Source: Xanthostigma xanthostigma
Lineage: Eukaryota; Arthropoda; Insecta; Raphidioptera; Raphidiidae
DNA: 64,000 bases
Assembly (NCBI GenBank): GCA_963575645.1
Contig: OY754466.1
Location: 45,106,001-45,170,000, forward strand
Direction: 5' to 3'
Of this stretch, positions 21,871-33,563 are shown in pieces (the first letter of the stretch is position 1; the number at the start of each line of letters is the position of its first letter). The position numbers and the translations under genes are program-made. A model generated the notes under the pieces. The model had not been told where the DNA came from. It did no database searches and was given only the letters and a program-made list of their open reading frames with translations.

Positions 21871-22229
21871 AGTATTAATATAAATTTTGCAACAATCTAT
21901 CCATCATGTTGCGCTGGTTAATTAATTATTATTATTGCAATTGTATTAAGTATAACAATCCGAACACGATATGGTGTTATCTTCACGCCCCTGCTACAAA
22001 TATTACCTACTATACCTTTTCCGGTTACTGATTAATTTTGTTCGCGATTATATTATGTTGACCTACAGACCGTATTATTTTTTAGTATTTAACTTTTATA
22101 CAGTAAAACATGTTAAATCGGTCATTTCGGCAAACTTCGCCACATATCTGAGAGTTGACCACGTTTGCAAGAAACTGATGTGCTTTTCCCTCCATAGTCT
22201 ACTTTGGTCACATTTAGTCTAACGCATAT

Positions 22230-23192
22230 ATTTAATAATTTACTATATGAATCATTGTCTATCTACTCAATGTGCAGTGAGTGAACGCAACAAAGCGTAT
22301 CGAAAATATATCTGCGTCTCGTTCTTCGATGTAATTCCCTGATTTCTCCGATGATAGGATTGCAGGTTGATGTACTTGCATTCAATCTGAATAAAGTATC
22401 TCTGTTTCAAAAACTTTGTCTTTTTCTATGACATTAACATGAGCGTACCCAGCTTTTGGCCCAGGAGGGGGCAGATTAGAAATTTCTTAAGCCGGGTCTC
22501 CCGTGCTTGTTTTGCCCGCCTGGATACGCCAATGCTTACGGCTTAAAAAATTGGTTGTCTGTAAAGTCGGTTTACGGACGATAGTTTTACGTGATAACGT
22601 ATTCCGTTCGAATATCATATTTAATAATACATAACCTAAATTTTAGTAGCTGTCAAACTATATTTTTACCGACTAATAATTTGATCAACCAAAGCAAAAT
22701 ACATATTTTTAAGCAATTATAAAAGACATTTAAAAGAATGTATAATATATATTATATATTTGTTAACAAACCGTATAATTTATCTGCTGTTATGAAATGC
22801 AGATATCTCCCAAGATTTGTTTTTGATACAAAATGTAGCTGCGTTTGTGTACAAACTATCAATTGATCAATACATTTCCATTCGTTGTGAATAATATCAT
22901 ATTTTATCCATAATGACGGCGATCAGTTATTTTTAACAAAATAAAATGATATTTATTAATTATTATTAGCGCCATATTGCCATTGCCGATCGTGCTTCTC
23001 TATCGCTTATATCGCGCTCTCGCTTGCACTCTCATGCTCAGGCGGAACGTTACACTTTTTCGTGTGTGCAGCTGGTGTTTCATCAATTTATAAGACGTTA
23101 TCACATCAAAAAAGACAGAAGTATATGTTTGCACCCTAATGGTTCGATTGCGATTTTATTCCTATGTTCAGTATAGAATAAAAGTATATGGT
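22230..23192 (-). repeat. R15 repeat, reverse copy split by a MITE
   Basis: The two halves (22230-22550 and about 23108-23192) join into one reverse copy of the family at 15029 and 53404. The junction lies in the A-run after GCTTACGGC(T/G)T, where the other copies are continuous. Confidence 0.75.
22551..23110 (+). mobile_element. GGTTGTCTGTAAAGTCGG MITE, long copy
   Basis: It starts TTGGTTGTCTGTAAAGTCGG and ends GACGTTATCACATCAAAA, with ACGTGATAACGT near the left end and its complement near the right. A reverse copy at 32508-32708 shares both ends but lacks about 360 internal bases. It is inserted in an R15 repeat. Confidence 0.7.
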
Positions 23193-23837
23193 TTTAACGA
23201 AAACGAACACATCAGGCCTGCAGTTCGTTACAAACGATCGTAACTTAAATCTGAGGTCGCAGCAATCTTGCCTGGCGTTCTTAGTCGTTAATAAAAACTG
23301 GTCAACGAAGTGTACCAATTTTTCAATAAGTTAACTTGGCACACACAGCCGTTCTAGGCCCTGGCAATCGGGGAACCCCGGAAGGCGCAACCAACAATAT
23401 TTTGAGAGCACGAAATCAGAATCTTATCGTGGGTGCCGATGAACTCTGGTGGTACAAGCCTAGGTTACGTTTGATGATCAACAATCCATCACCTTACAGC
23501 TAAGCTGTTCTGTTTGAATATGAACGGACGATTGTTTGAGAATGGTTTCGGTTGTTATGGGTATCGACTGCAGAGTATTGCGTGCCGCATATACGCAAAC
23601 AACAAATCTATTTATTGCAAATGAGTGTCAAGGATTTTTAAGCGAAAAAAAATGGTAATTGCATACATTAACAATAAAGCATTACTAACTGCAGTGGTCA
23701 CAGATCGCATAATATTTAATTTTTACAGGCTGTAGCCAAAATTTGTTTTTATTTGAGATACGCGTGACCAAGGATATACCCATATTGCAGGTTAATAATG
23801 CGAGTTAATAATATAAATTTAAAAGAGATCCTTTTAT

Positions 23838-24545
23838 ATGGGTGCAAAAGAACGAATGGGGAGGGAAGGGACATGAGTACGCACATCCATCTTAGTTTAC
23901 CGAGATGAATGTTGTGTCCAAACTTCAGAATGATCGGCGTTACCGTTAAAAAGTTTTTGTCGTTAAAAAGCAGTACATATTTATACTTTTTTTAAGTACC
24001 TAATAAATTTCTTTTAAAATAATAAACATTTAATTGAAAACACTGTAGGAAAATTATTTTTATATAGGTGTCTATAGTTGTGACAGTTTTCAAATGAGCT
24101 ATTAATTAGATTTATTTAATTTTAATTAGTCGTTATAAAATTTTAAAAAATTGAAATGTAAGCCTTAGAAGAAAGCAATGTAGAAAAAAAAAATAAAAAT
24201 ATATTTGCAGACGTGGGGCTTGAACCCTAGACCCTGGCATTGAGAGTCTTACGCTCTACCGATTGAGCTATCCGGACTTGCATATTTGGCGCGCTAATAT
24301 TGCAATATTTAGTTAAGGCATTTCACCTGATAATATTTGTCGGACGGACTAATTTTGAGTTGCATCTTGCAACATTTTTCATTGATGCTCCGCAATTAGT
24401 CGTAGCGTAATATTATATAGCCTATAGCCTTCCTCGATAAATGGGCTATTCAATAAAAAAAAAATTCAATTCGAACCAGTAGTTTCTGAGATTAGCGCGT
24501 TCAAACAAACAAACAAACTCTTCAGCTTTATATATTAGTATAGAT
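23838..24545 (+). repeat. LINE-derived repeat (RTE-like) interrupted by a SINE
   Basis: The first part (23838-23962) and last part (24336-24545) match the uninterrupted copy at 60022-60372. That includes CATCTTAGTTTACCGAGATG and the 3' end CTCTTCAGCTTTATATATTA. The gap is a tRNA-headed SINE. Confidence 0.75.
23963..24335 (-). mobile_element. tRNA-Lys-headed SINE, copy 1
   Basis: It is flanked by TTTGTCG (23956-23962 and 24336-24342). The tRNA-like head lies at 24210-24277 on the minus strand, with A box TAGCTCAATCGGTAGAGC and B box GGTTCAAGCCCC. The body (TACATTGCTTTCTTCTAAGG, read on the minus strand) is the same as in the copy at 63693-64000. Confidence 0.8.
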
Positions 24546-25158
24546 TTAATTTTATCCAAACATTTTTATCTAAACAAAGAGCTCTAAAAATATATATCTA
24601 AATAAATTTACACATTTGACATCTGTCAGACGTATATCAGTATCACGCCGGTTCACTTTTTTGTAATATTCATAAAAATGCCCGAAAAATTCGCATGAAA
24701 ACGAAATTACTGACAAAAGTTTCGGAACTAGTCGTATATTGATAACCTATCTACACATAAAGTCACAAAAAATTATACGTACATTTATTTAATTCATTAT
24801 TTTATTGCTATTTTTTACAAAGTCATATAATTGGTTAACGGAGGAATCACAAAGCACTTTTAACTGAATTTTGAAATAAATAATTGTAAAAATAGTTTTT
24901 GTAATACGTTACTAAAAATAACACATGCTACATGCACCTGATCAAAGATACCAATGATCAATTTTTTTTAATACCTTGCTCTTTGGTTATGTGTATTTAA
25001 ATATGTATAATAAATATGTATATCAATAATATCTGAGGATAAACGAGAAAACCGCTCATGTAGAAAATTTCGCAATTAGTTTTTCGATACGTTCAAATAG
25101 ACATTTTGACTCTATTCTGTGTAACTTCTTATATATAACGTGATGCTAATTAACTATT

Positions 25159-25225
25159 AAAAAAACCGGCCAAGTGCGAGTCGGGCTCGCACACCGAGGA
25201 TTCTGTACAAACTTGTATAGTCAGG
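25159..25225 (+). repeat. Fragment of the GGCCAAGTGCGAGTCGG repeat family
   Basis: ACCGGCCAAGTGCGAGTCGG followed by GCTCGCACACCGAGG matches the start of the larger element at 41931. The rest is missing or diverged here. Confidence 0.7.
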
Positions 25226-25755
25226 TATGTTAATAGTTCGTCCATCACAGGAATCGAGTATCGAAGATTTTTCCTGCTTAGCCGTATATTGACAAACGTC
25301 GCGGCCAGTTCGCTAATTGCTAATAATCTTAATATTATTTAATTTCATATTTGATAGTACCTAAGCGGTTTTGCATTTTGGACAAAGATATTAGCACTTG
25401 CAGAATCTATGGTATCGATAATAGAATGTTAATGTAAGTAGGTTAGAATGAAATATGGCATAGTAATGAATTAAGTTATGTTGTCACCTTAATAATTATG
25501 AAAATTACATAATAATTGTAAGAAACAAATTGGGAATGAGTGTACCCGGGCGTGTAGCGAAGTCGTTGTTTATATGACGTTTATTTATCAATTAAAAAAT
25601 AATAAATTGAAAGTACGAAATGATACAAGTTCAAATATTCTAGCTGTTGGTGACTTTAAAAAAATAAAAAATAAAAAACAATTGGGAAAAACAAGAGAAT
25701 GATAAAACATACACAATAAAAAAAAATAAGCATTTCGGTATAGTTAAAAGGAAAT

Positions 25756-26790
25756 AAAATTGTCGACCAATTTTTCTCAGACCAATATACAGGGTGTCCC
25801 ATTAAGAATGGGACATAGAACAACCGCAGATTCTCCAATTCAAAATAAAACGATTAAGCGAAATATGCTTAGATAAAATGTTGCTCGTTTCCGAAATACA
25901 GGGTGTTGAAGTTGAAAACTGAAAAATTATTAATGTCCATAATTTTGTTAATACACCGTATAATTTTACTCAAATCGGCACACTTGTTAAATATCATAAA
26001 ATGCACCTAACAATAAAAAAATTAGTTCAGTACGATCTACCAGTGGCGTACGGCAGGAGTAATTTTTTTAAAAATTTCATTACATTAGTTTCTACTTTGT
26101 TTGGTTTTAAGACAAAATTGTAAAAATGAATATTATTAATAATAATACACATAAAAAGTACATGTCTATCTATCTTTAACTGCGAATATCTCGAAAACCA
26201 ATGACTTTACAACAAACTAACAAGTGTACATTATTGACTTAGAAAATATCAAAAAAATTAAAATTATAGTCAAAATTAAAATTTAGACAGCGGCGTAACA
26301 TTTATAAGGGGCACAAGCATTACTTACTCCTGCCGTACGCCACTGGTAGATCGTACTGAACTAATTTTTTTATTGTTAGGTGCATTTTATGATATTTAAC
26401 AAGTGTGCCGATTTGAGTAAAATTATACGGTGTATTAACAAAATTATGGACATTAATAATTTTTCAGTTTTCAACTTCAACACCCTGTATTTCGGAAACG
26501 AGCAACATTTTATCTAAGCATATTTCGCTTAATCGTTTTATTTTGAATTGGAGAATCTGCGGTTGTTCTATGTCCCATTCTTAATGGGACACCCTGTATT
26601 GACAAAAAATAATAAAATTTTTATATTTTTAGATATTTCTGAAGAAGATCCAAATCCGAATCGAAACGTCATCTTGTGTTATATTGATTTGTAATTTTAT
26701 TATTTTTTGTCAATATATTGGTCTGAGAAAAATTGGTCGATAATTTTATTTATTTGAAGATTTCTATTCAGACGTTAATCAAAGATTTGA
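25756..26790. mobile_element. Inverted Penelope-like insertion with 16-bp target duplication
   Basis: ATAGTTAAAAGGAAAT lies on both sides (25740-25755 and 26791-26806). The element's own arms are ACCAATTTTTCTCAGACCAAT (25766) and the complement ending near 26745, continued by TTGACAAAAAATAATAAAA and its complement. The centre contains CTGAAGA (26639-26645) and, 17 bases later, GAAACGTC (26663-26670), the order of a hammerhead ribozyme core. It is interrupted at 25790-26596 by another element. Confidence 0.65.
25790..26596. mobile_element. CAGGGTGTCCC foldback element with TA duplication
   Basis: Arms of about 272 bp (25790-26062 and 26325-26596) are nearly perfect inverted copies, beginning CAGGGTGTCCCATTAAGAAT. 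TA flanks both sides (25788-25789 and 26597-26598). Removing it restores the continuous palindrome of the host element. The arms include CAGTGGCGTACGGCAGGAGT at their inner ends. Confidence 0.8.
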
Positions 26791-27031
26791 ATAGTTAAAA
26801 GGAAATGAATGCATAGAAAAATTATTATTTATTAACGCATCAGCTTTTTACAGAAAGGGTTTAAAATAATAAATTTACTATTTGAATTGTTTACCGAATG
26901 AGCCCTACCAGTTGAGGTGTCTACTGAACAGATGAATTATTTATTTTTTCCTTTTACTTTTTAATAAATAATATAATATAATAATATAGCTTTTGCCCGC
27001 AATTGTTATTACTAGCTGTAATTTCAATTTA

Positions 27032-27222
27032 GTGGACATCTTCAATAAATTACCACATGATATTAAACAGCTTGCTTTGCCTCGGTTCAAAAGACATTTA
27101 AAAAAATATTTTATTGACAAATGTTTGTACTCTATACATGATTTATAAATTTAATTGTATTTGACATATTTCACAGCTTTTTAGCTACATATGAAATAAA
27201 TAAATATCTTATCTTATCTTAT
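27032..27222 (+). pseudogene. LINE 3' end: RT C-terminus with TTATC tail
   Basis: The frame reads FNKLPHDIKQLALPRFKRHL and YFIDKCLYSIHDF. The N-K-L-P-x-D-I-K pattern followed by a lysine-rich helix and Y-S-x-x-D/E-F is the extreme C-terminus of CR1/jockey-group reverse transcriptases. The (TTATC)n tail at 27206-27221 marks the 3' end. It is 5'-truncated. Confidence 0.75.
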
Positions 27223-27234
27223 ACCCGACCACCA

Positions 27235-27501
27235 TATGTTGTTGTGGCTCAGGCTGATTTACGTGAGTTGCTGTTATCTTCAACAGATGGAGCTGTGTGG
27301 CGTTGTTTTCTTGCTAAAAGTCAGCACAGAAATAAGCACGAAAAACAGATCCGGTTCTAATTTTGAAATTCATCTTGTAACCACACACGCGAGCCCGCCG
27401 TGACGTCATTTCCACCTTTGCAGTCAGTCCGGAAGTCAGCCACGAGTCCCAGCAGTATTCCAGCGGCAAAAACATCCTCGTGTGCAACGGCCTTTATATA
27501 A
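27235..27501 (-). repeat. PIF/Harbinger-like MITE, partial reverse copy
   Basis: It contains GAGCCCGCCGTGACGTCATT and ends CCTCGTGTGCAACGGCCTTTA, the end of the family defined at 58980-59369. The far end is not clear. Another end fragment lies at 20480-20543. Confidence 0.6.
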
Positions 27502-27756
27502 ATTAATACTTCGTCAACACGATTTCTGAATTTCTCAAGAAATGATCCTCGAACAGCTCGCGTGAAAATTAGTTTAAAGTGTTTTCGAGTAGCTTAATCT
27601 ATGAAAGCTACTTCTTAGTTATTGCTACAACGTGATTCCATTACATTTTAAACTATAGTTATACCTAAAGCTAAATGTACGTTTCTAAATGACAATATCA
27701 AACATTCGAAAAGTTTCACGGTTACATTATTAGGTCTTACGATGTCTCTACTTCGT

Positions 27757-28140
27757 TTTAAATGGCTGCGTCCTATATAAAATTTGTTTGATAAGCGTTT
27801 TGAAAACTTGTTAAGTTTACAACTCTAAGCTGGCGCAGTAATGTAGCGCTTCATCGTTTTAAATGGCTATTTCCTATATACGATCTGTTTGATAAGCGTT
27901 TTGAAAACTTGTTAAGTTTACAACTCTAAGTTGGCGCAGTAATGTAGCACTTTATCGTTTTAAATGGCTATGTCCTATATACAATCTCTTTGATAAGCGT
28001 TTTTCTAAGTTGGCGCAGTAATGCAGCGCTTCATCATTTTAAATGGCTACGTCCATATACGATCTGTTTGATAAGCGTTTTGAAAACTTCTTAAGTACAC
28101 AATTCTAAGTTGGCGCAGTAATGCAGCGCTTTATTTAATT
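27757..28140 (+). repeat. 101-bp minisatellite, four units
   Basis: Units begin TTTTAAATGGCT at about 27757, 27858, 27959 and 28038, and each contains GTTTGATAAGCGTTTT (with changes) and TTGGCGCAGTAATG. The third unit lacks about 22 bases (GAAAACTTGTTAAGTTTACAAC). No coding role is evident. Confidence 0.85.
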
Positions 28141-28884
28141 TTAAATAAGTTAATTTTATTTTAACCGCTAAAGTCAAAACTTAACGACATCATAAAACAG
28201 ATATTAAAAACACGTAATTTTTTTATACTAATTTCTTAAAGTATAATTTGTCTTTGCAATGATAATGGCCTTAATGAAGCATTATTTTACAATTATATTT
28301 AACGTGGCGTGGGAATTAAACCTTTTATGAAAACAATTTACGTGAATGGCATTAAAACAGCGCAAAATAACCAAGAAAACAGCAGGAAAGAAACAATTGA
28401 AACACCATTTGTAATAATTAATTTTAACTCGTGTAATAATCTTAATGTCTGTAGGTATATCTACAAGGAAACCTTGTGCTGGTTACATTGGAGATGTGTA
28501 TTTTAGCATGACACTAGTACAAATGTACTCATCAGCTAATAACATATTATTGTCAGTGCCGGATTTAGGGTTGTTGAGGTCCCTAAACAGGGTCATCGAT
28601 TGAAAATTCGAGCTCCGGGAATGTTTTCGAACCGAATGAAGTTTCACAAAAAAAAAGGAAAATTCGGGCTCTTAAAAAGACAAGGGAAAATGTCCCCCCT
28701 CACGTCGGTCTGTACCTAGAGAACCGAGTCCGTTAAGACACTTTGAATATAGATTAAAGTTCTCTCATTTAGATAGATCAATGATATTTGGGAACCACTG
28801 TGTTTAATTAACTAGATTTACTCCTGGCATTTTCCGCGACAATGTTATCTCTATCAGGTTCACACGACAAAACAATGTTCCAAT
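28141..28884. other. No gene recognised
   Basis: AT-rich DNA. A single hAT-like end (CAGTGCCGGATTTAGGG, about 28554) is seen, with no partner. Confidence 0.4.
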
Positions 28885-29498
28885 TAATGATGTGTCCACA
28901 TGACTCTTTATTGAGAGCTGGCTCCGTGCGCTCCGCTCACTAAAAAGAGTCGCTCAGAGCGAGTCGTTCAAAGGAACGACACTAGACAGTACGCACTACG
29001 CAAGAGTGCAGACTGCAGAGATGTGAACTGCCATCATGCATGCTCAGGAGTCACAAGCATTGCACAGCACAATACACAATCAGCTCTGAGCTCATTTTAT
29101 TATGATTTTGATTTTATATTATTCTTATTTCGGATAAACTATAAAGTATAATAGAAGCTTAACAATAATAATGTTTATTGTTACAATATTATATCTTTTT
29201 CAACGACGTCAATGTGAATGGTTTAAGTCACTGTAAGCTTAGTACTATTGCACTTACAGTGTGTCATTCAACATTAAATGACTTAGCAAAGATAACTCCG
29301 TACGTGCAAAATTTACTAGTGCCACAGTGGCCTGTGCTGTGTGCGCTCTGTAAATGTGCGAATGCAATAGTACAGAACAGCTCAGCACAAAGCAATGGCG
29401 CTCGGAGTGAGTCATTCACAAAAAAAAGAGTGACTCGCTCCGCTCCGAGAAGGGAGTCGTTCATTACGAACGACTCGCTCAGGAGCGACACATCACTA
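28885..29498. mobile_element. hAT element of the TAGTGATGTG family, 8-bp duplication
   Basis: GTTCCAAT at 28877-28884 and 29499-29506 flanks ends TAATGATGTGTCC and, inverted, TAGTGATGTGTCG. Subterminal GAGTCG/CGACTC and GAGCGA motifs recur near both ends, as expected for hAT transposase binding sites. A reading frame spans its right end but matches nothing known. Confidence 0.8.
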
Positions 29499-30127
29499 GT
29501 TCCAATCGAAGCACAACTACTTTACTTCTGGCCAGCGCTGTAACTGTAGTAAACCTAATTTTCGTGTTCTTTAATTACATACTTACATTTTTATTGTAGC
29601 AAGTAATTAATTTATATTACAACGAATGTTTACGATTCATTTAAATACATAGGTACTTTCATTAGACTGAAATTAAGAATAGGACGGTCGATACGGTATT
29701 GTATAATCATTAAATTATTGCAAGTAGTCTACTTTTGTGTTTTTAATCGACATAAAAAAATATATATTTTTGTTCAGTCGTAACTTTTCGAGGGGTTAAC
29801 CGATTAAAAAAAATTCAACACCGTTTTGTTCTGAATTGTTTAGGGGCTGCTCTAATATATTTTTTTTAAAAAACGGCTCAGTCATTTTTAACAGACTTCA
29901 AAAAATGTATTTTTTATTATACGTTATCTAATATCTGAACCGATTTCAATTATTCTTTTTCTGTCTTATAGGACATACCTTTAGGGTGGTGTCATGTAAA
30001 TTTTACTTAAATCGGTTCAGCAGTTTTTTTCTAATTAGTAATAAAATATTAAGGAAGAAGGCGTTTAATAACGCTAAAACCTATAGCAAACCCACTGAGG
30101 AGTCAAAATAAAAAAACTTAAAAAATT

Positions 30128-30290
30128 TGAATTTTTTTCAAAAAAAGCCACTAACAAGTAAAAAATAATAACGTTTTGAGGTCGAAGAGAATGTAACGAA
30201 CGTATAAATGTTATATAGTAACTAAATTGGAGCCGACCACAAAACTTTATTATTTTTCATTTTTAGTGGCTTTTTTGGAAGAAGTTCAAT
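30128..30290. repeat. Short foldback in an AT-rich LINE-like stretch
   Basis: CAAAAAAAGCCACTAACAAG and the related complement ending TTTTTAGTGGCTTTTTTGG face each other. The surrounding 29.7-30.3 kb contains CCGATTTCAATTATTCTTTTT-type sequence common in LINE tails, but no coding part. Confidence 0.4.
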
Positions 30291-31383
30291 TTTTTCAAAA
30301 AGTTTTTTCGGTCTCTAAAACATGACCAAAATAATATTAAAAACTACATGTGATTTACAAATAGCATAGTACCTATGACGACAATTTTTTTTATATACGT
30401 ATTCGGTTTCTAACTTTCTGGTACGACTTTTAATAGGTATACTTTCAATTTATATTTAGCCCTGAATTGACATCAGATTTGATAGACTTACCTGAAGAAA
30501 TTGACATTAGTGCTAAGTGTTTTGCGGTATAGTTCCATTATAACTTTATAAGGGATCTAAGAGGGATTCAACACAGGATTAAGAAACATGAACCTTTTAG
30601 TTAATCCAGAAACGATTTTTTACACTGACTGATGAATACGTCATTATTTGTTAACATTAATGAAATGCTTATGAAAACCTTATTTTCTTTATTTATTAGA
30701 ACAAGGTTGATTTAAGAAAAAATGTACTATCGAATGATTTCAAAAAAAAAATACTGATATACTGAGTGTGTTGTAAAATACAGACACTGCTTCTAAACTG
30801 GATGAACTGTATAGTCTAGAAAACAATTAACTTTATTTAAGCTAGCAGTAAATTATTAATTATTCAAGAGCTAGTTTCAGAGTTTTTCCCTGTTTTCCTA
30901 GATCTATTAAAAATTAGTTACGTAAAAGAACACAATACATTTTATACTTTTGTGTCGAAGCCTTATTTTTTTAATATTGCCTGAATTATGTTGAAATAGC
31001 ATTTCGAAAAAGAAAATGACTCGGGAGAAAAGCCTTTCTCAAAGTGTTATTTGTCTCTATTTTATTCCATAAGAAACGTAACACCATTTTTACATACAGT
31101 CTGTAGGTTTCTAAAAAAAATATTGCATGATTTAAAAGTATTTTTTTTCTGCAGTGCGGATATGTCGTAATGCTTTTAATTGAAATGCATTCAGTCAAGT
31201 GTATATTTTAAGTTAATACCCCGTAATTTCATTTGACATTATTTAAATACATCTAATGACTGTTATTTTTATACATCAAACGCCTTTTCGAAAATATTAT
31301 TAATATAGCAAATATGTAGTAAACTCATACTTCCATGTTGAAGTTCTCAAACCCAATATTTATGTTTGGTTGTTATGTGGTTA

Positions 31384-31578
31384 CTTTTTAACACGCTTTT
31401 ATTAGCTTTACCTGTATGTATGTAAAAGAATCTTTCAGCGTAATTTTCACCAATTTCAAGAAGTCTGATTAACTTGGAAATTTGCACACGTGTCAAGGGC
31501 CGATGACAATATAATTATTTCATAAAAAATTTTAATTGAAAAATTTTGAAAAAATTTTAATTTGAAAATTTTTCCACT
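31384..31578 (+). repeat. ACACGCTTTTATTAGCTT repeat, copy 2
   Basis: Same family and orientation as 19087-19305. The CATG/TATG microsatellite is shorter here. Confidence 0.65.
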
Positions 31579-31968
31579 ATACACTCGTTGCTTTATTTCG
31601 CTGCTAGGTCCAAGCGAGCTGTGACGTTGAATAATTCCGTATTGGTTTTTATATGTCTTGGCTTCACACGAAGCGTGTTTTTAAGCTGGTTTTGGTGCGC
31701 GCTCAGTGACAGTTCGAACGTGAACAAAACTAAAACGCCATATTTGTTTATAACCCATAACGTCCACGTGACAAAATATTATTTCCTGATTGGTTCTCGC
31801 TCAAAACAAGCAGATAAACAGGCACTAAAAATAGGTCCGGTGGTATACCCAGCTTGCAACCACGCACGCGACCCTGCTGTGACGTCATTGCCATTTTTGC
31901 AGCCAGCAACAAGTTCCAGCAGTGATTTCAGCGGTAAAACCAGCCTCGTGTGCATCGGTCTTTCGCAA
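31579..31968 (-). mobile_element. PIF/Harbinger-like MITE, reverse copy
   Basis: Read in reverse it follows the family at 58980-59369: CCAGCCTCGTGTGCATCGG end, TGACGTCATT, the CACGTG region and AAGCTGGTTTTGGTGCGCGC. The left end is diverged. Overlapping reading frames here are fortuitous. Confidence 0.65.
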
Positions 31969-32507
31969 AAAATCACGAAACCATAACTAGATTTTATTAT
32001 CTATTTATTAGTAATATTAGTAGTACCTATTGATGATTGATAATGGTAATTCGGACGAATGTTTGATGATGTCTTGAGTTACCTGTTTAATATTATGTAA
32101 AATAAAAACAATCTGAATGAGGTCATAAACATATAGAAACCAGCGAGCCAATGAACTTTCTATAGCTTCTTTTTACCTCAACGAATCCACACAGATCAAT
32201 CATTCTGGTACGTTAATATGACGTACTGTACTTCTAGAATCTAGACAAGAGCTCATGGTGAAAAATTTCACGATTAATATTTTGAGAATTGCTGTTATTT
32301 ACGGTGTATGTACTATTCGTAGATTGTAAATTTATGCAGAGGTGGCATAAGGCGTGAACGACGAGGGCCATCGCCTACGGCCTCGCGGTACAAGGGGCCT
32401 CGCGCCTCAAAGATTTAAAAATAAAAGGGTAGCCAAAAAGAAAAGAATGTTCGATTATGAAGGCAGTGATCAACCTAACCCAAAAGCCGGAATGAAACAG
32501 ATTTTGA

Positions 32508-32708
32508 CGTGATAACGTCTTATAAATTGATGAAACACCAGCTGCACGCACGAAAAAGTGTAACGTTCCGCCTGACCCTGTGCGTGCAAGCGAGAGCGCA
32601 GTATGCTTCGGCCCAAGTTTGACAGCTACTAAAATTTAGGTTATGTATTACGGAATACGTTATCACGTAAAACTATCGTCCGTAAACCGACTTTACAGAC
32701 AACCAATT
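32508..32708 (-). mobile_element. GGTTGTCTGTAAAGTCGG MITE, short reverse copy
   Basis: It starts TTTTGACGTGATAACGTC and ends TTTACAGACAACCAATTTTT, the same ends as the copy at 22551-23110. An internal block is deleted. Confidence 0.7.
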
Positions 32709-32726
32709 TTTGTTACAAGCAAATAA

Positions 32727-32985
32727 TAATAATAATAATAATAATAAATTTTTATTTGCAGTTAAACCGTAAGGTATGCAAGACGTCATACAATACATAT
32801 TAAAAGTTACATTAAAATTTAAAAGTTACTTTAAAAAATAAAGTATGAAAGACTACCAGTCAACAAATTCTTTCAGATTATAGTAGTTTTTTGTTAATAA
32901 AAATTTTTTTAAATGTTTTTTGAAGGACGGCATTTTTAAGTTTTGTATATGGCTGGGTATTTTGTTATATATTCTTATGCACATT
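32727..32985 (-). pseudogene. LINE 3' fragment: RT C-terminus with AAT-repeat tail
   Basis: On the minus strand the frame reads IRIYNKIPSHIQNLKMPSFK, then KHLKKFLLTKNYYNLKEFVDW and stop (32853-32855). This is the same CR1/jockey-group C-terminal pattern as at 27032. A run of AAT repeats at 32727-32752 forms the 3' tail. Confidence 0.75.
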
Positions 32986-33486
32986 CAAAGGCAAGTTATT
33001 TTTTTTTTAATACCAATAGGAAAGTCAACGTTAGGCTACATGGAGGGAGGGAGGGTTTCAGAAGGGCTGAAATAGGACCACGTAGTACTAGTTTATAGAC
33101 AATCCCCTACTACTACACCCTAAGGCCTAAATGCTAGCTAAGCTCGCATTATTAGGATTTACAAAATGCTTGATAATTTGACCCACGAGCTCTTGGACTA
33201 TTCGTTTTTATTAGCATGCATCTGAAGTCATCGCACTGATGTTTATCTTGGTACTATAATAATACAATGTATACAATATGAAAATAAATTTGAAAAACAT
33301 TAACCTTCTTCTGGAATAAAAACAAATAGTAGTGTAATAAATTTAAAATGGAAGAAATATGTATCTGAAACTCAAATGAATTGATCTCTGAAAATGAGAA
33401 CTAAACAAGTTGTCTATATTCGAGCCAAACTCTTTTCTTTTTCAGGGAAAAGCTTCCCCCAATGTGACAGAGAGGTATCTAAAATA

Positions 33487-33563
33487 AAAAATGTCCGACC
33501 AACCGAAATATGTACTATTTATTTAAACAAATAGTATATATTTCGGTTGGTCAGACATTTTTT
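33487..33563. repeat. Near-perfect hairpin (about 35-bp arms)
   Basis: AAAAATGTCCGACCAACCGA and TCGGTTGGTCAGACATTTTT face each other around a loop ATTTAAACA. It is either a tiny MITE or a small-RNA-like hairpin. One position differs in the arm. Confidence 0.65.

Noticed and set aside
29178-29543. 121-codon plus-strand reading frame
   Set aside because: It crosses the right boundary of a hAT element with an 8-bp duplication and is built from its GAGTCG/CGACTC repeats.
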